NCBI GenBank assembly: GCA_016710765.1
Contig: JADJUJ010000001.1
Location: 558,001-622,000 of the forward strand
Reading direction: 5' to 3'
DNA length: 64,000 bases
Source: Lewinellaceae bacterium
GTDB lineage: Bacteria > Bacteroidota > Bacteroidia > Chitinophagales > Saprospiraceae
The notes beneath the pieces were generated by a model. The model saw nothing but the letters and a program-made list of their open reading frames with translations. It made no database searches and was not told where the DNA came from. Of this stretch, positions 41,948 through 51,043 are shown in pieces. A program made the position numbers and the translations under genes. Position 1 is the stretch's first letter. The number at the start of each line of letters is the position of its first letter.

Positions 41948-42595
41948 CTAGTTCAGATTCAGCTTGTTTTTTCTAAAGTAGGCCGGGCGAGGTTTGTATC
42001 CCCCGCTTATAGCGTCTGGAACTTCTAAGGTGGGTGAGTTGATTTCTACCGGCAGCACAGGCTTGGAGCCCACATTGCCCATCATACGATCAAACTCATC
42101 CTGAATATCCTGAATGGTAGTTTCGATGCTCGGCAGCGGGCGGTTGATGATCATGCGAATGATGCCTTCCGGGTCAATGATGAAGGCAACGCGATCGTAT
42201 CCTGCCTGTAGCCGACTACCAGATGCCATACCATACAGGTTGGCGACGGTAAAGTCGAGATCTTCTACAACAGGCGCTTTCAGGTAAATGCCGATATAGC
42301 GCCGTGCCTTATCCGACCAGCCGTTGTTGTGGCTCAGTGCTTCTGTGGATAGTGCCAGCAATTTGGCGTTCCGTTCCGTCAGCCAGCGTTCTTTAACGGC
42401 CAGAAAGGCAGAGTACATGGTCCACGCTGAACTAAAATTGGCAGGGTGGGCAAAAAATATACACCAGCTCCCCAGACTGTAATCTGGAAAATTAAAGGCA
42501 CCCTTTGGAGTCTCGATAGAGAAGAAAGGCGCCGGATCTCCTACCTGTGGCAGATGGTGTTGTTCGGCTTTCATGATGATGGTATCAGTGGACAT
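41948..42595 (-). CDS. Peroxiredoxin-like protein lacking the peroxidatic cysteine
   Basis: The 215-residue thioredoxin-fold protein follows the Prx6 (1-Cys) pattern: VGDPAPFFSIET, then HPANFSSAWTMYSAF, LSTEALSHNNGW, VEDLDFTVANLYGM, FIIDPEGIIRMI and RPLPSI. In active enzymes the helix start reads HPADFTPVCTTE; here the peroxidatic Cys is Trp (codon TGG, one base from TGT/TGC) and the Thr is Ser. The only Cys nearby is in GSWCIFF on the preceding strand, not the catalytic position. It cannot act by the normal thiol mechanism. It may be a regulator, a binding protein or an inactivated copy. The reading frame is intact. Confidence 0.85.
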   Translation of the reverse strand: MSTDTIIMKAEQHHLPQVGDPAPFFSIETPKGAFNFPDYSLGSWCIFFAHPANFSSAWTMYSAFLAVKERWLTERNAKLLALSTEALSHNNGWSDKARRYIGIYLKAPVVEDLDFTVANLYGMASGSRLQAGYDRVAFIIDPEGIIRMIINRPLPSIETTIQDIQDEFDRMMGNVGSKPVLPVEINSPTLEVPDAISGGYKPRPAYFRKNKLNLN

Positions 42596-42713
42596 TTAAC
42601 TGGCCCTGAAAGTATTTATTTTGTTGTTAACGAAATATTTGTCAAAAATACCCCCTTTTTAGGCGGGAATCAACTGTGTTTTGTCTTTATAATGTAAAAG
42701 ATATCCATTTTGT

Positions 42714-44012
42714 TCAGATTTTGTAGGAAACAAGGAAATACAGGCTTGGCAGGTGTGATTCCAGGAACTGGTAACTTGCATACCCTTTCTCCGATTCATA
42801 ACGAAGCAACAAGTTCCACCTTTTTCGGATTGTAAGTCCGGTTTGAAGAAAAATTGCACCAGACATGCGAGGGTTGCCTACATAGGAAATGCTTGTTTTT
42901 TCGGTAGTAGTACTGGTACTGAATTCTTTTTCAAACGTGCTTTTTCCGGTTAATCCAACGCTAATGTTAAGGCCAGCGCCGACCATTGGATTGATCCATC
43001 CATTTACGGTTCGGAAAAAAAAGCCGACATTATTGTTTATTTGTCGCGTATTCAGGTGAAGGTAATATACGGTCCTGAATGGAAGTCGGCTGTCATCTAT
43101 GGAGATATTCTGCGCTTTATAACTGCGAAGCAGTGCCTCAAAGGAGAATCCAAAACGACCGGAGAACTTAGCCGGGGAAACGGTCAAACCGGCTCCGAAA
43201 GCAGGACGATAGTCCCAATCTGCCTGGTTGGTATAAATAAATACGCGTTCTCTGTGTGTATAGTAAACACGGGTCATGGTTGCACCGGAAATCAGGTACT
43301 GTTCCATGATCATTGGCTCGCGTTTTTTAATGTACAAAAGTGGAAGCCCAAGGCAATCCAGATACGTGGAGAAAAGCGTCTGCAAATCCTTTTTGTTGTA
43401 CCTGGTTTTTTCAATTTTAGATTCAAGTTGGGTGCAGTTGCCAAAGGCTTTTTGCAATTGGCGTTTGTATTGGTTGTCTTCTTTTATGGTGGGCGTAGAA
43501 CCAGTGTATTGGTCTTCTTTGTACCTTTTGTAAATGAGCTCTTCAAAATGAATTTTGTCTTTTTGCAAGATGAAGTGCTCCTTATGGTTTTCATCCAGGC
43601 AATACAAAAGGCTCAAATCGGGGGCAATCATAAGTGCCGTTAAAAACAAGGAGCTGGTATCTGGGATGATATCTTCTTTTTCCAGTATGCGTGGAATATT
43701 CAGAGGAGAGTTATCCAGTACAAGTACAGCGCCAATGTAAATGGTATTCTGTTTTTGAACGATAGATACCTCCTGTGCGTTCCAGCTCTGGTATACATTG
43801 TCTTGTTCCGTCTGCTTAAAAAATAGAAGGTCGCCATTTTGGTAAGTGGCGTTAAAGTCGACCCATCCGCGGAGGGTATCATTATTGCCCTGGAGCAATA
43901 TCCAGCCTTTAGCAAAATTAGATTGCGAAAATCCTGACCTCGCTCCAAGACATAAAAGGAACAAGGTCAGCGTAACGCTTTTGCCAATAATCGTAATAAT
44001 TTGATCTTTCAT
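42714..44012 (-). CDS. Predicted outer-membrane-associated protein, unknown function
   Basis: The 432-residue protein has a signal peptide (MKDQIITIIGKSVTLTLFLLCLG cut short, ending RSGFSQ). An N-terminal beta domain (about 25-110) and a C-terminal set of amphipathic strands (about 225-432) follow; the last residues LPSLYFLVSYKI resemble a beta-barrel end. The middle part has a Lys/Gln-rich helical segment. No named family is recognised. The frame opens at a TTG (44024); ATG 44012 gives the best signal peptide. Confidence 0.7.
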   Translation of the reverse strand: MKDQIITIIGKSVTLTLFLLCLGARSGFSQSNFAKGWILLQGNNDTLRGWVDFNATYQNGDLLFFKQTEQDNVYQSWNAQEVSIVQKQNTIYIGAVLVLDNSPLNIPRILEKEDIIPDTSSLFLTALMIAPDLSLLYCLDENHKEHFILQKDKIHFEELIYKRYKEDQYTGSTPTIKEDNQYKRQLQKAFGNCTQLESKIEKTRYNKKDLQTLFSTYLDCLGLPLLYIKKREPMIMEQYLISGATMTRVYYTHRERVFIYTNQADWDYRPAFGAGLTVSPAKFSGRFGFSFEALLRSYKAQNISIDDSRLPFRTVYYLHLNTRQINNNVGFFFRTVNGWINPMVGAGLNISVGLTGKSTFEKEFSTSTTTEKTSISYVGNPRMSGAIFLQTGLTIRKRWNLLLRYESEKGYASYQFLESHLPSLYFLVSYKI

Positions 44013-44127
44013 GAATATAAACAAGTTGATAGTTACAACGAATATCTAATTTTGCTGATTGCGTTACAACCTTTTTTCAGATTGACAGCTGCCCTTAGGG
44101 TATTTTGATCGCTACCATATTGCTTTG

Positions 44128-46647
44128 ATGATGAAATATTTTTTTCTGCTCCTTCTTTTACTACTTGCTATGACTTCAGATGCCCAAAGTACCACCAGCC
44201 CCATCCGACAAATTGTCCGGGCGAAATGGGAGTTTCGCCAGGCTGAAAAAGGCGACTGGATGCCGGTAAAAGTTCCCGCCAGCATACACACTGCCCTGCT
44301 GGAAAATAAAAAAATCGAGGATCCCTTTTACCGTGACAATGAATCCAGATTACAATGGATTGAGGCCACGGACTGGGAGTTTCAATGCACTTTTCAGGTA
44401 GATGATGAGATGTTGCAGCGCAAACACCTGGAAATCCATTTTAAAGGGCTCGATACTTACGCCCACGTTTACCTTAACGATAGCCTGATTCTGGAAACCA
44501 ATAATATGTTTCGCAGTTGGACGGCGGATGTAAAAAACTTGGTCAAGCCTGGTAACAATGCACTGCATATCTACTTCGAAAGTCCGGTTAAAAAGGTTGA
44601 AAACGATTGGAAGAATCTGGGATATGAGCTGCCCGGAGGAATCCGTACCATGAGTCGGAAAGCACAGTTTCATTATGGTTGGGACTGGGGGCCGAAGTTA
44701 GTAGGAGCAGGTATTTTGAATCTGCCTGAAATGTTGGCCTGGGATGACTTTCTGCTCGAAGACGTATATTTTACGCCGCTTGAAATAACCGATGAAAAAG
44801 CCAGGGTTCTCGCGCGCTATCGGTATCGCTCGGATGCCGACATGAAAACACAATTGATTGTGCGGTATGACAAGGTAAAATCACTGGATGAAAAAATGGT
44901 ATATGCCGGTGTTCATGAAGATTCAACCTGGTTTGATGTACCCAACCCCCGGCTTTGGTGGTGTAATGGCATGGGTGAACCCTATTTGTACGACTTTTCT
45001 TTGGAATTAAAATATCAAGGCCGTTCCATTGAGAAGGCAGATGTACGGTCGGGCATTAGGACAATTGAACTCGTTACTACACCCGACGACAAGGGTCAGA
45101 ATTTTTATTTCAAGCTCAACGGCAAACCTGTTTTTGCCAAGGGCGCCAATTACATTCCACAGGATATGTTTCAGGACCGGGTTGCTCCGGGCCAATACAA
45201 AGCCTTGCTCGACGATGTGGTAGCTTCGAATATGAATATGCTGCGGGTATGGGGTGGTGGAATTTATGAGGAAGACCTGTTTTACCAGCTCTGTGATGCG
45301 CGTGGTATTATGGTCTGGCAGGATTTTATGTACGCCTGTGCCTTGTATCCCGGTAGTGGCAGTTTTCTGAAAAATGCAGCGGCAGAGGCTTATGAGCAGA
45401 TTGTGCGCTTACGGTCGCACCCTTGCATGGCGTTGTTTTGCGGTAACAACGAAAACAACGAAGCCTGGAACAATTGGGGTTGGCAGATGCAATTTAATGA
45501 GTCGCAGCGTGCACAATTGTGGCGAGATTACACCACCTTGTTTGTGGATTTACTGCCTACCTATGTTTCCAACTACGGCGCTGGAATTCCTTATTGGGAG
45601 AGTTCACCAAAATACGGGCGTGCAAATCCAAAATCATTGCAGGAGGGAGACGCTCATTATTGGGGTGTTTGGCACGATGAGGAGCCTTTTTCAATTTTGG
45701 ATAAAAAGGTACCCCGTTTTATGAGTGAATTTGGGTTTCAATCGTTTCCGGAATGGCGTACAATTGTCTCCTTTACGGAGGAACAAGACCGTGAATTGGA
45801 GAGTCCGGTGATGCTTGCGCACCAAAAACATCCGAGGGGTAACGCCCTGATCGCCGAGTACATGAAACGCGATTACCGGACACCCAAGACCTTTGAAGAC
45901 TTTGTTTATGTGAGCCAACTGTTGCAAGCTGAAGGAATGCGCACGGGTATCGAGGCGCACCGAAGAAATAAGCCTTATTGCATGGGTACACTGTACTGGC
46001 AGTTAAACGACGTTTGGCCTGTTGCTTCCTGGTCGAGCATCGATTATTATGGCCGCTGGAAGGCGATGCAATATTATGTTCGGGAAATTTATAAGCCTGT
46101 GGCGGCGTTGCCAATAATTGAAGATAACATCCTCAAGGTTTACGGCGTGTCGGACCTGATGCTTGATACTTTAGTCAATATACGGGTACGGGCCTTGAGC
46201 CTGGAAGGTAAGTTGCTAAGTGATGTTACCGCGCAGGATATCCTTATCCACCCTGATTCGAGCAAGGTAATCTGGCAGGGCTATTTGAAAACGGTGACGA
46301 ACAAAAACAAGGCGGATGATACAGTAATTGAAATTGTGCTCAGTTCGAGTGAGGGTACAGTGATATACAGAAGACTATTCTATCTGGTATCGCCTAAGGA
46401 TTTAGCGTTGTCGAGAACCAGCATTGACCTGAAAGTTGAGCCTGCCGACAGGGGGTATAAAATTACTGTCCAAGCCAGCAAATTGACCAAAAACGTATAC
46501 TTGCAAACCGGTGCTAACGGGTTCTTTTCCGATAATTACTTCGACTTATTGCCTGGAGAGCGAAAAACAGTATGGTTCAAGACGGAACAAATTTTGGACT
46601 CACCCCAGTCTGCATTTACCGTGAAACACCTCGAAGAAACGTACTAA
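44128..46647 (+). CDS. Exported beta-mannosidase, glycoside hydrolase family 2
   Basis: The 839-residue enzyme has a signal peptide (ending SDAQ), a GH2 sugar-binding domain, an Ig-like domain and the TIM barrel. The catalytic pair is Glu442 (acid/base, FCGNNENNEAW) and Glu534 (nucleophile, FMSEFGFQ), 92 residues apart, close to the 93 in Bacteroides Man2A. WGGGIYEEDLFYQLCDARGIMVWQDFMYAC is the family hallmark for mannosidase rather than galactosidase. It removes terminal beta-mannose from mannans or glycans in the periplasm. No SusCD pair or other GH gene is adjacent. The first ATG is chosen over a preceding TTG. Confidence 0.93.
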   Translation: MMKYFFLLLLLLLAMTSDAQSTTSPIRQIVRAKWEFRQAEKGDWMPVKVPASIHTALLENKKIEDPFYRDNESRLQWIEATDWEFQCTFQVDDEMLQRKHLEIHFKGLDTYAHVYLNDSLILETNNMFRSWTADVKNLVKPGNNALHIYFESPVKKVENDWKNLGYELPGGIRTMSRKAQFHYGWDWGPKLVGAGILNLPEMLAWDDFLLEDVYFTPLEITDEKARVLARYRYRSDADMKTQLIVRYDKVKSLDEKMVYAGVHEDSTWFDVPNPRLWWCNGMGEPYLYDFSLELKYQGRSIEKADVRSGIRTIELVTTPDDKGQNFYFKLNGKPVFAKGANYIPQDMFQDRVAPGQYKALLDDVVASNMNMLRVWGGGIYEEDLFYQLCDARGIMVWQDFMYACALYPGSGSFLKNAAAEAYEQIVRLRSHPCMALFCGNNENNEAWNNWGWQMQFNESQRAQLWRDYTTLFVDLLPTYVSNYGAGIPYWESSPKYGRANPKSLQEGDAHYWGVWHDEEPFSILDKKVPRFMSEFGFQSFPEWRTIVSFTEEQDRELESPVMLAHQKHPRGNALIAEYMKRDYRTPKTFEDFVYVSQLLQAEGMRTGIEAHRRNKPYCMGTLYWQLNDVWPVASWSSIDYYGRWKAMQYYVREIYKPVAALPIIEDNILKVYGVSDLMLDTLVNIRVRALSLEGKLLSDVTAQDILIHPDSSKVIWQGYLKTVTNKNKADDTVIEIVLSSSEGTVIYRRLFYLVSPKDLALSRTSIDLKVEPADRGYKITVQASKLTKNVYLQTGANGFFSDNYFDLLPGERKTVWFKTEQILDSPQSAFTVKHLEETY

Positions 46648-46692
46648 GGTGGTCCAGGGTTAAACTTTGTAAAGGGATGGGTCTGTGCCCCT

Positions 46693-47955
46693 TTAAACCA
46701 TACCCAGCAGAAACCTTCGAACAAGGTTAAGTCCGTAGATCCCCGTGAGTTGGATGTTTTTGAGACGATCTCGTCCAAAGATATGCTTTTCGGCAATGGT
46801 TCGGTGTCGGTCGGCTACCGCAATCCAAACGGTACCTACGGGCTTATCGGGCAAGCCTCCGTCGGGTCCGGCTATGCCTGAAATCGCCAAAGCAACATCC
46901 ACACCAAGCGTATCCAGCGCACCCTCTGCCATTTCACGTACAGTGGCCTCGCTCACAGCACCCTCTTTCAACAAGGTTTCGGGCCGGACACCGAGCAATT
47001 TTGTTTTTAATTCGTAGGCATAGGTTACCACGGTACCAGGAAAATAGCGGGAAGAGCCAGGAATACTGGTGATGAGGTGGGAAACATAACCACCAGTACA
47101 GCTTTCAGCGGTGCCGAATTGTTTCCCTTGTGCCAAAAGAATATTACCAATTACTTTGGGCAAACTTTCCTCCTCCTGGCCGTAAACGAGGTCGGGTAAC
47201 AGGTTGAGCAGGGTTTGTTTAAGCTGATCGAGTTGCTCTTGAAGTTCTGCTTCTGTGCGCCCCGCAACAGTAGCATCTCCGAAACCGCTGAGCCGGAGCC
47301 GTACTTGTCCGAGCGATGGCAGGTAAGCCAATTTGATGTGTTCTGGCAGGGTGTCCTCGAACACATCCAAACGTTGGGCGATGGCACTTTCTCCTTCACC
47401 GGCAGTAAGCAAGGTGCGGTGAACGATGGGGTTTCCCGGAAATTTGTCCTTGATACGCGGAAGTACTTCTCGTTGCATCAGGTATTCCATTTCAAAAGGA
47501 ACACCAGGCAGGCTGATGTATACTTTGTTTTCCTGATCGAACCACATGCCGGAGGCTGTTCCCACTTTATTGTGCAGAATCGTGGCTTTGGAGGGCAGGG
47601 TAGCCTGATCGCGGATGGACTCAGGCATTTTACGGCCTACTTTTGTAAAGTATGCGGCAATCAGATCAAAAACCTCCTGGTGAAACTGCATATCAGAGTC
47701 AAAGAATTCCGCCAGTGTTTTTTTTGTAATATCATCTTTGGTTGGGCCTAACCCACCCGTCATGATGATAATATCTGCTTTAGCGGCGGCATTTTTGATG
47801 CCGTCTATGATGGCAGCGCGGGTATCACCTACGCTGCTTTTTCCAGTTACCTGGATTCCCTGCAGGTTGAGCTGGCGGCTCATCCAGGAGGAGTTGGTAT
47901 CGACAATTTGGCCAATCAGTATTTCATCGCCAATAGTAAGCAGGTGGGCGGTCAT
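46693..47955 (-). CDS. cinA: CinA: competence/damage-inducible protein, NMN deamidase
   Basis: The 420-residue protein has the N-terminal MoCF-like ADP-ribose pyrophosphatase domain (GDEILIGQIVDTNSSW, TGGLGPTKDD) and the C-terminal CinA amidohydrolase domain. The latter has TAESCTGGYVSHLITSIPGSS, with catalytic Ser-Cys-Thr region, and SGIAGPDGG. It recycles pyridine nucleotides (NMN to NaMN). Full length and both domains intact. It is not next to recA, unlike in many Firmicutes. It is divergent from the small gene at 48028. Confidence 0.95.
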   Translation of the reverse strand: MTAHLLTIGDEILIGQIVDTNSSWMSRQLNLQGIQVTGKSSVGDTRAAIIDGIKNAAAKADIIIMTGGLGPTKDDITKKTLAEFFDSDMQFHQEVFDLIAAYFTKVGRKMPESIRDQATLPSKATILHNKVGTASGMWFDQENKVYISLPGVPFEMEYLMQREVLPRIKDKFPGNPIVHRTLLTAGEGESAIAQRLDVFEDTLPEHIKLAYLPSLGQVRLRLSGFGDATVAGRTEAELQEQLDQLKQTLLNLLPDLVYGQEEESLPKVIGNILLAQGKQFGTAESCTGGYVSHLITSIPGSSRYFPGTVVTYAYELKTKLLGVRPETLLKEGAVSEATVREMAEGALDTLGVDVALAISGIAGPDGGLPDKPVGTVWIAVADRHRTIAEKHIFGRDRLKNIQLTGIYGLNLVRRFLLGMV

Positions 47956-48010
47956 GTAGTACAGTTAAAATTTAACAAACAAAAAGTGTTTTTAAGTAAA
48001 ACAAAAAGTA

Positions 48011-48018
48011 TAAATTTG
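48011..48018 (+). promoter_or_regulatory. -7 element (TAAATTTG) of the 48028 gene
   Basis: An exact TAnnTTTG match ends 9 nt before ATG 48028, so the transcript would be leaderless or nearly so. It rules out the long upstream in-frame extension to 47908, which overlaps cinA. Confidence 0.6.
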
Positions 48019-48027
48019 TGCCACAAT

Positions 48028-48456
48028 ATGGTCCATTTCGACGAATTTGGCTTCGCTATTGAGCCGGTAGAAGAAATCACTGCTGTGCCGCATGTACCGC
48101 TAAGGAATAATTTTCCTGAAGCAGGCACTACCTATATGGGTGGCAGCAGCGATGGTTGGGAATACCGAACAATTTTTGCGGGCACAAAGTTGGCATACAC
48201 ATACGAAATGGTGAAACAATTCCTCAAAGAAGAAGGGTATGAGGATGTGCCTTTGCCAGAAACGGCGGAAGAATTACGGCGATTTAGCAAGCCTGGCAAA
48301 GGGCAACTGCAATTTTTCGTTGAGCAGGGATATGTACATAACCCCATAAAAATATTATTTCCACCGGATCGACGCCAAAGGAGTATCCTTATTCTATGCG
48401 TTTACAATGAGCAGGTTCCGGGGCATTTAATGCGCTTTTATGACCGTGCCCATTGA
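48028..48456 (+). CDS. Conserved-looking cytosolic protein of unknown function
   Basis: The 142-residue protein has no signal or membrane segment. Visible parts are FDEFGFAIEPVEEI, a glycine/serine loop (MGGSSDGWEY), a helical middle (YEMVKQFLKEEGYEDVPLPETAEEL) and a beta-like end (RSILILCVYNEQVPGHLMRFY). No family recognised. The start follows from the promoter at 48011-48018. It is divergent from cinA and stands alone. Confidence 0.65.
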   Translation: MVHFDEFGFAIEPVEEITAVPHVPLRNNFPEAGTTYMGGSSDGWEYRTIFAGTKLAYTYEMVKQFLKEEGYEDVPLPETAEELRRFSKPGKGQLQFFVEQGYVHNPIKILFPPDRRQRSILILCVYNEQVPGHLMRFYDRAH

Positions 48457-48463
48457 TTAGGTT

Positions 48464-48506
48464 GTAAAAAAAAGTTGCGCCGAGCACGACTTTTCGTGCC
48501 CGGCGC
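48464..48506 (-). terminator. Terminator of the LytTR gene
   Basis: GCGCCGAGCACGA (48477-48489) and TCGTGCCCGGCGC (48494-48506) form a 13-bp GC-rich stem with one mismatch and a 4-nt loop. The minus-strand T8 tail is the A-run at 48466-48473. Confidence 0.88.
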
Positions 48507-48616
48507 AGAACCAAACCCTTACTGTGTGTCACTTGTACTGGGTGCTTTGGGGTTATACGGGTGTATATACAATAGATGCAAAAAAGGCTTTTGGGGTTGG
48601 GTTTTGGGGTGTTTTT

Positions 48617-49045
48617 TTAAGTAAAATATTTTTTGAGCGTAATCAGGAAATTTTCCCTTTGCCCGGAAGAAACGGCCAGTGTAACGCCATTTTGCAGGAG
48701 TACATGTCCGCCTTTTCCCCGGGTATATTTCTTGATGTGCCGGAGGTGAATGGTGTGGGAGCGATGGATGCGCACAAAAGCACCGGAGGAAAGCAGTTGC
48801 TCCACATCACCAAGGGTTTTGCAAACCAAGACCTGCCTGGAATCGATAAAATGTAAGACAGTATAGTTGCCACTGGCCTCCAAATAAGCGATATGTTTTA
48901 TTTTTTCAAAACAAAGCCCATCCATGGTTGGGAGCATGATTTGCTCTGCACGGAGCCTTTCGGTTGCAACACTTTTCAGTGTTATGGCTTTGCCATGATG
49001 GCTGGCATCGGGAATGTTTCGTTCGTGTAAAAGTGCATTCATCAT
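48617..49045 (-). CDS. LytTR-type DNA-binding regulator without receiver domain
   Basis: The 142-residue protein is essentially one LytTR domain (about 35-140; IKHIAYLEASGNYTVLHFID, FVRIHRSHTIHLRHIKKYTRGKGGHVLLQNG). A short N-terminal stretch replaces the usual CheY-like receiver. LytTR proteins bind paired direct repeats upstream of target genes and often control peptide, bacteriocin or surface-protein genes. It is divergently arranged with the helical protein at 49257 across 211 nt, and a RiPP-like precursor lies beyond. Control of those genes is inference. Confidence 0.88.
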   Translation of the reverse strand: MMNALLHERNIPDASHHGKAITLKSVATERLRAEQIMLPTMDGLCFEKIKHIAYLEASGNYTVLHFIDSRQVLVCKTLGDVEQLLSSGAFVRIHRSHTIHLRHIKKYTRGKGGHVLLQNGVTLAVSSGQRENFLITLKKYFT

Positions 49046-49162
49046 AATCCCTGAAATTAATGGCGGTAAAAAAGTTTTTTGGCGTACAGTGTGTTCTTTT
49101 TTTCTGGGTATGGTGCAAAGGTAGAGGGGCGATTGAGGTAAAGCAATCCTATTTTCTTTTAT

Positions 49163-49175
49163 AAGTCAGGTTTCT
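49163..49175. repeat. 13-bp direct repeat, copy 1 (copy 2 at 51091-51103)
   Basis: AAGTCAGGTTTCT occurs 82 nt upstream of the helical-protein ATG and again at 51091-51103, about 90 nt upstream of the precursor-peptide start, in the same + orientation. Possible shared regulator site; such a 13-mer is expected by chance somewhere in 64 kb but not within 2 kb. Confidence 0.35.
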
Positions 49176-49256
49176 AAGATTGATTTAGCATTTGGTAAAA
49201 TGATAAAAAACTGACAGATTTGCTGGCAACAAAAGATCTACTGATCATCTTGTTCT

Positions 49257-50802
49257 ATGGCAAAGACTCCTTCCGATAAGTTATTCCGCCTGATTCAGTC
49301 ATTAACGCCTGCTGAGAAACGGTACTTTAGGCTGTACAGTAAGGGTAAAACCGATCGTGACAGCAAGTATTTGCAGCTTTTTGATGCTATAGCAGCGATG
49401 GCGTTTCAGGATGAGGATGCTTTGCGACAAAAAAATTTACGAAAGTCAGCCTTTAGAGAGCCAAAAGTTTTCTGAGTTGAAGGCCTACTTGTATGATTTA
49501 CTCTTAAAAGTATTGCAGCAGTTTGACGAACAACAGTCGATAGAGTATCGGTTGAACCATTTTTTGCAAAGCATTGCCGTATTGTTCAAGCGCGGGCACT
49601 ATCAGGATTGTCATGAGTTGTTGCTTAAGGCCAATCGGTTGGCCTCAAAGTACGAGTCGTTCACTCATTTACTGGACCTGATTCGTTGGGAGAAACAGTT
49701 GGCATACACGCGGATGGATGCCGATTTTTTTTACCGTGAACTGGACCGACTGGTGTATGAGGAAAAGCAAGCATTGCGTTTGATGGACAATGTGGCGGCC
49801 TATCGGCGGGCTTTTTTTACCATTTATGCATCGGTGAAAAAGGATGCCCAGTTACGCGACGAAGTTTTACTACATCGCTTGAATGATTTATTGGCTGATC
49901 CGATATTCGACAATCCCGATCAGGCTTTGTCGCACAAGGCTAGGGTATTTTATTACCGGACCTTAAACCTCTACTATTATACGGTACAAAACCAGGAGGC
50001 CTTTTATGAGAGTGGCCAGCAATTAATAGCCCTCCTGGAGTCGCAACCACATTTTTTGCAGGAGAGTTTATCGGATTATATAGCGGGTTTGAGCAATTTC
50101 ATTTTATCCTGCGGCTTGCAGGGAAAGTACGATGAGGTCCGTAGTAGTTTACAAAAGCTGCATCAGTTAAAGCCTATAACGGCGGATGACCGGCAGAAAA
50201 TCCATCGTCAGTACTACTCCAACTATTTTATGTTGTGCATTGATACGGGTGATTTTGCAGGTGCCCGGACATTAATGGAGTCTTATCTGGAGAAATCAAA
50301 AGCATTGGAATCACAGCCCCAGGAGTCGGTAAGTTTTTACTTTAGCTTTTGCTATATCTGTTTTGGTTGCGGTGAATTCAGCAGTGCCTTAGATTACCTT
50401 AACCAATGGTTGAGCCAGCCACGTACGGTTGAGCGGGAAGATCTTCAAAGTCTGGCCCGGATTATGGCGCTGATTATCCATTTTGAGCTGGGCAATACGG
50501 TACTATTGGATTCACTGCTGCGTTCGGCCACGCGTTTTATGCAAAAGAAAAATCGCCTTTTCGATCTGGAACGGCGATTTATGCAACTGATGTCTGAGTT
50601 GATGAAAGCAACGGGCAGCCGGGAGGAGATTGCTGCTTTGTCTAAAACCAGGGAGGATCTCAGGCCATTGGCGAAGATGCCCGCAACCCAAGCCTTGTTG
50701 CAAACATTTGATCTGGACGCCTGGCTGCAAAGCAGAATAATGGGGTCAAGTTTTGCAACGGTTGTCCAGATCAAATGGCAGGAGCAGCATCAAAAACCCT
50801 GA
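49257..50802 (+). pseudogene. Large helical-repeat protein, interrupted by a one-base frameshift
   Basis: Two overlapping frames encode one protein. The first (from ATG 49257) gives MAKTPSDKLFRLIQSLTPAE...DEDALRQK; the second continues IYESQPLESQKFSELKAYLYDLL to 50802. Removing one A from the A7 run at 49429-49435 joins them into a 514-residue, wholly alpha-helical protein. The C-terminal part looks like TPR-type helical hairpins. Function unknown; the N-terminal layout resembles the broken gene at 56981. It is convergent with the precursor peptide (4 nt between stops) and divergent from LytTR. The frameshift may be real, slippage-corrected, or a sequence error. Confidence 0.75.
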
Positions 50803-50806
50803 ATGA

Positions 50807-51001
50807 TTAGCCCTGGTTTTGCGCACTGGCAATGTTGTGAATTTCTACCCGGGTGTCAACGGCGGTCCAACGCGAGCGATAGGTAAAGCGTTTTCCCTTG
50901 ATAACGTAGCCGCCTTTGATGTCGTGAAGTTGTTGCTCCTCCAGTGATGCAACAATGCTGGTAACCTGTAGGTCTTTCAGTGTAAGTTTTTCCTTTGCCA
51001 T
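50807..51001 (-). CDS. Pinensin-type leader peptide / RiPP-like precursor
   Basis: The 64-residue peptide has a leader (KLTLKDLQVTSIVASL..., Lys/Leu/Asp repeated with TSIVASL) ending in a double-glycine motif at residues 30-31 (DIKGG). This is very like leaders of pinensin-family lanthipeptides of Bacteroidota. The 33-residue core (YVIKGKRFTYRSR...) holds Ser and Thr but no Cys, so it cannot form lanthionine rings. No LanB/LanC, cyclase, peptidase-transporter or other modification gene lies within 10 kb. It could be modified in trans, exported unmodified as a signal or bacteriocin, or be an orphan. Confidence 0.75.
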   Translation of the reverse strand: MAKEKLTLKDLQVTSIVASLEEQQLHDIKGGYVIKGKRFTYRSRWTAVDTRVEIHNIASAQNQG

Positions 51002-51043
51002 ACGAGAATGATTTAGTTTGTTAAGATGAGGATTAATGCTTTA

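Noticed and set aside
47908..48027. Upstream extension of the 48028 gene, overlapping cinA
   Set aside because: The promoter at 48011-48018 lies inside it, and the extension has no coding character.
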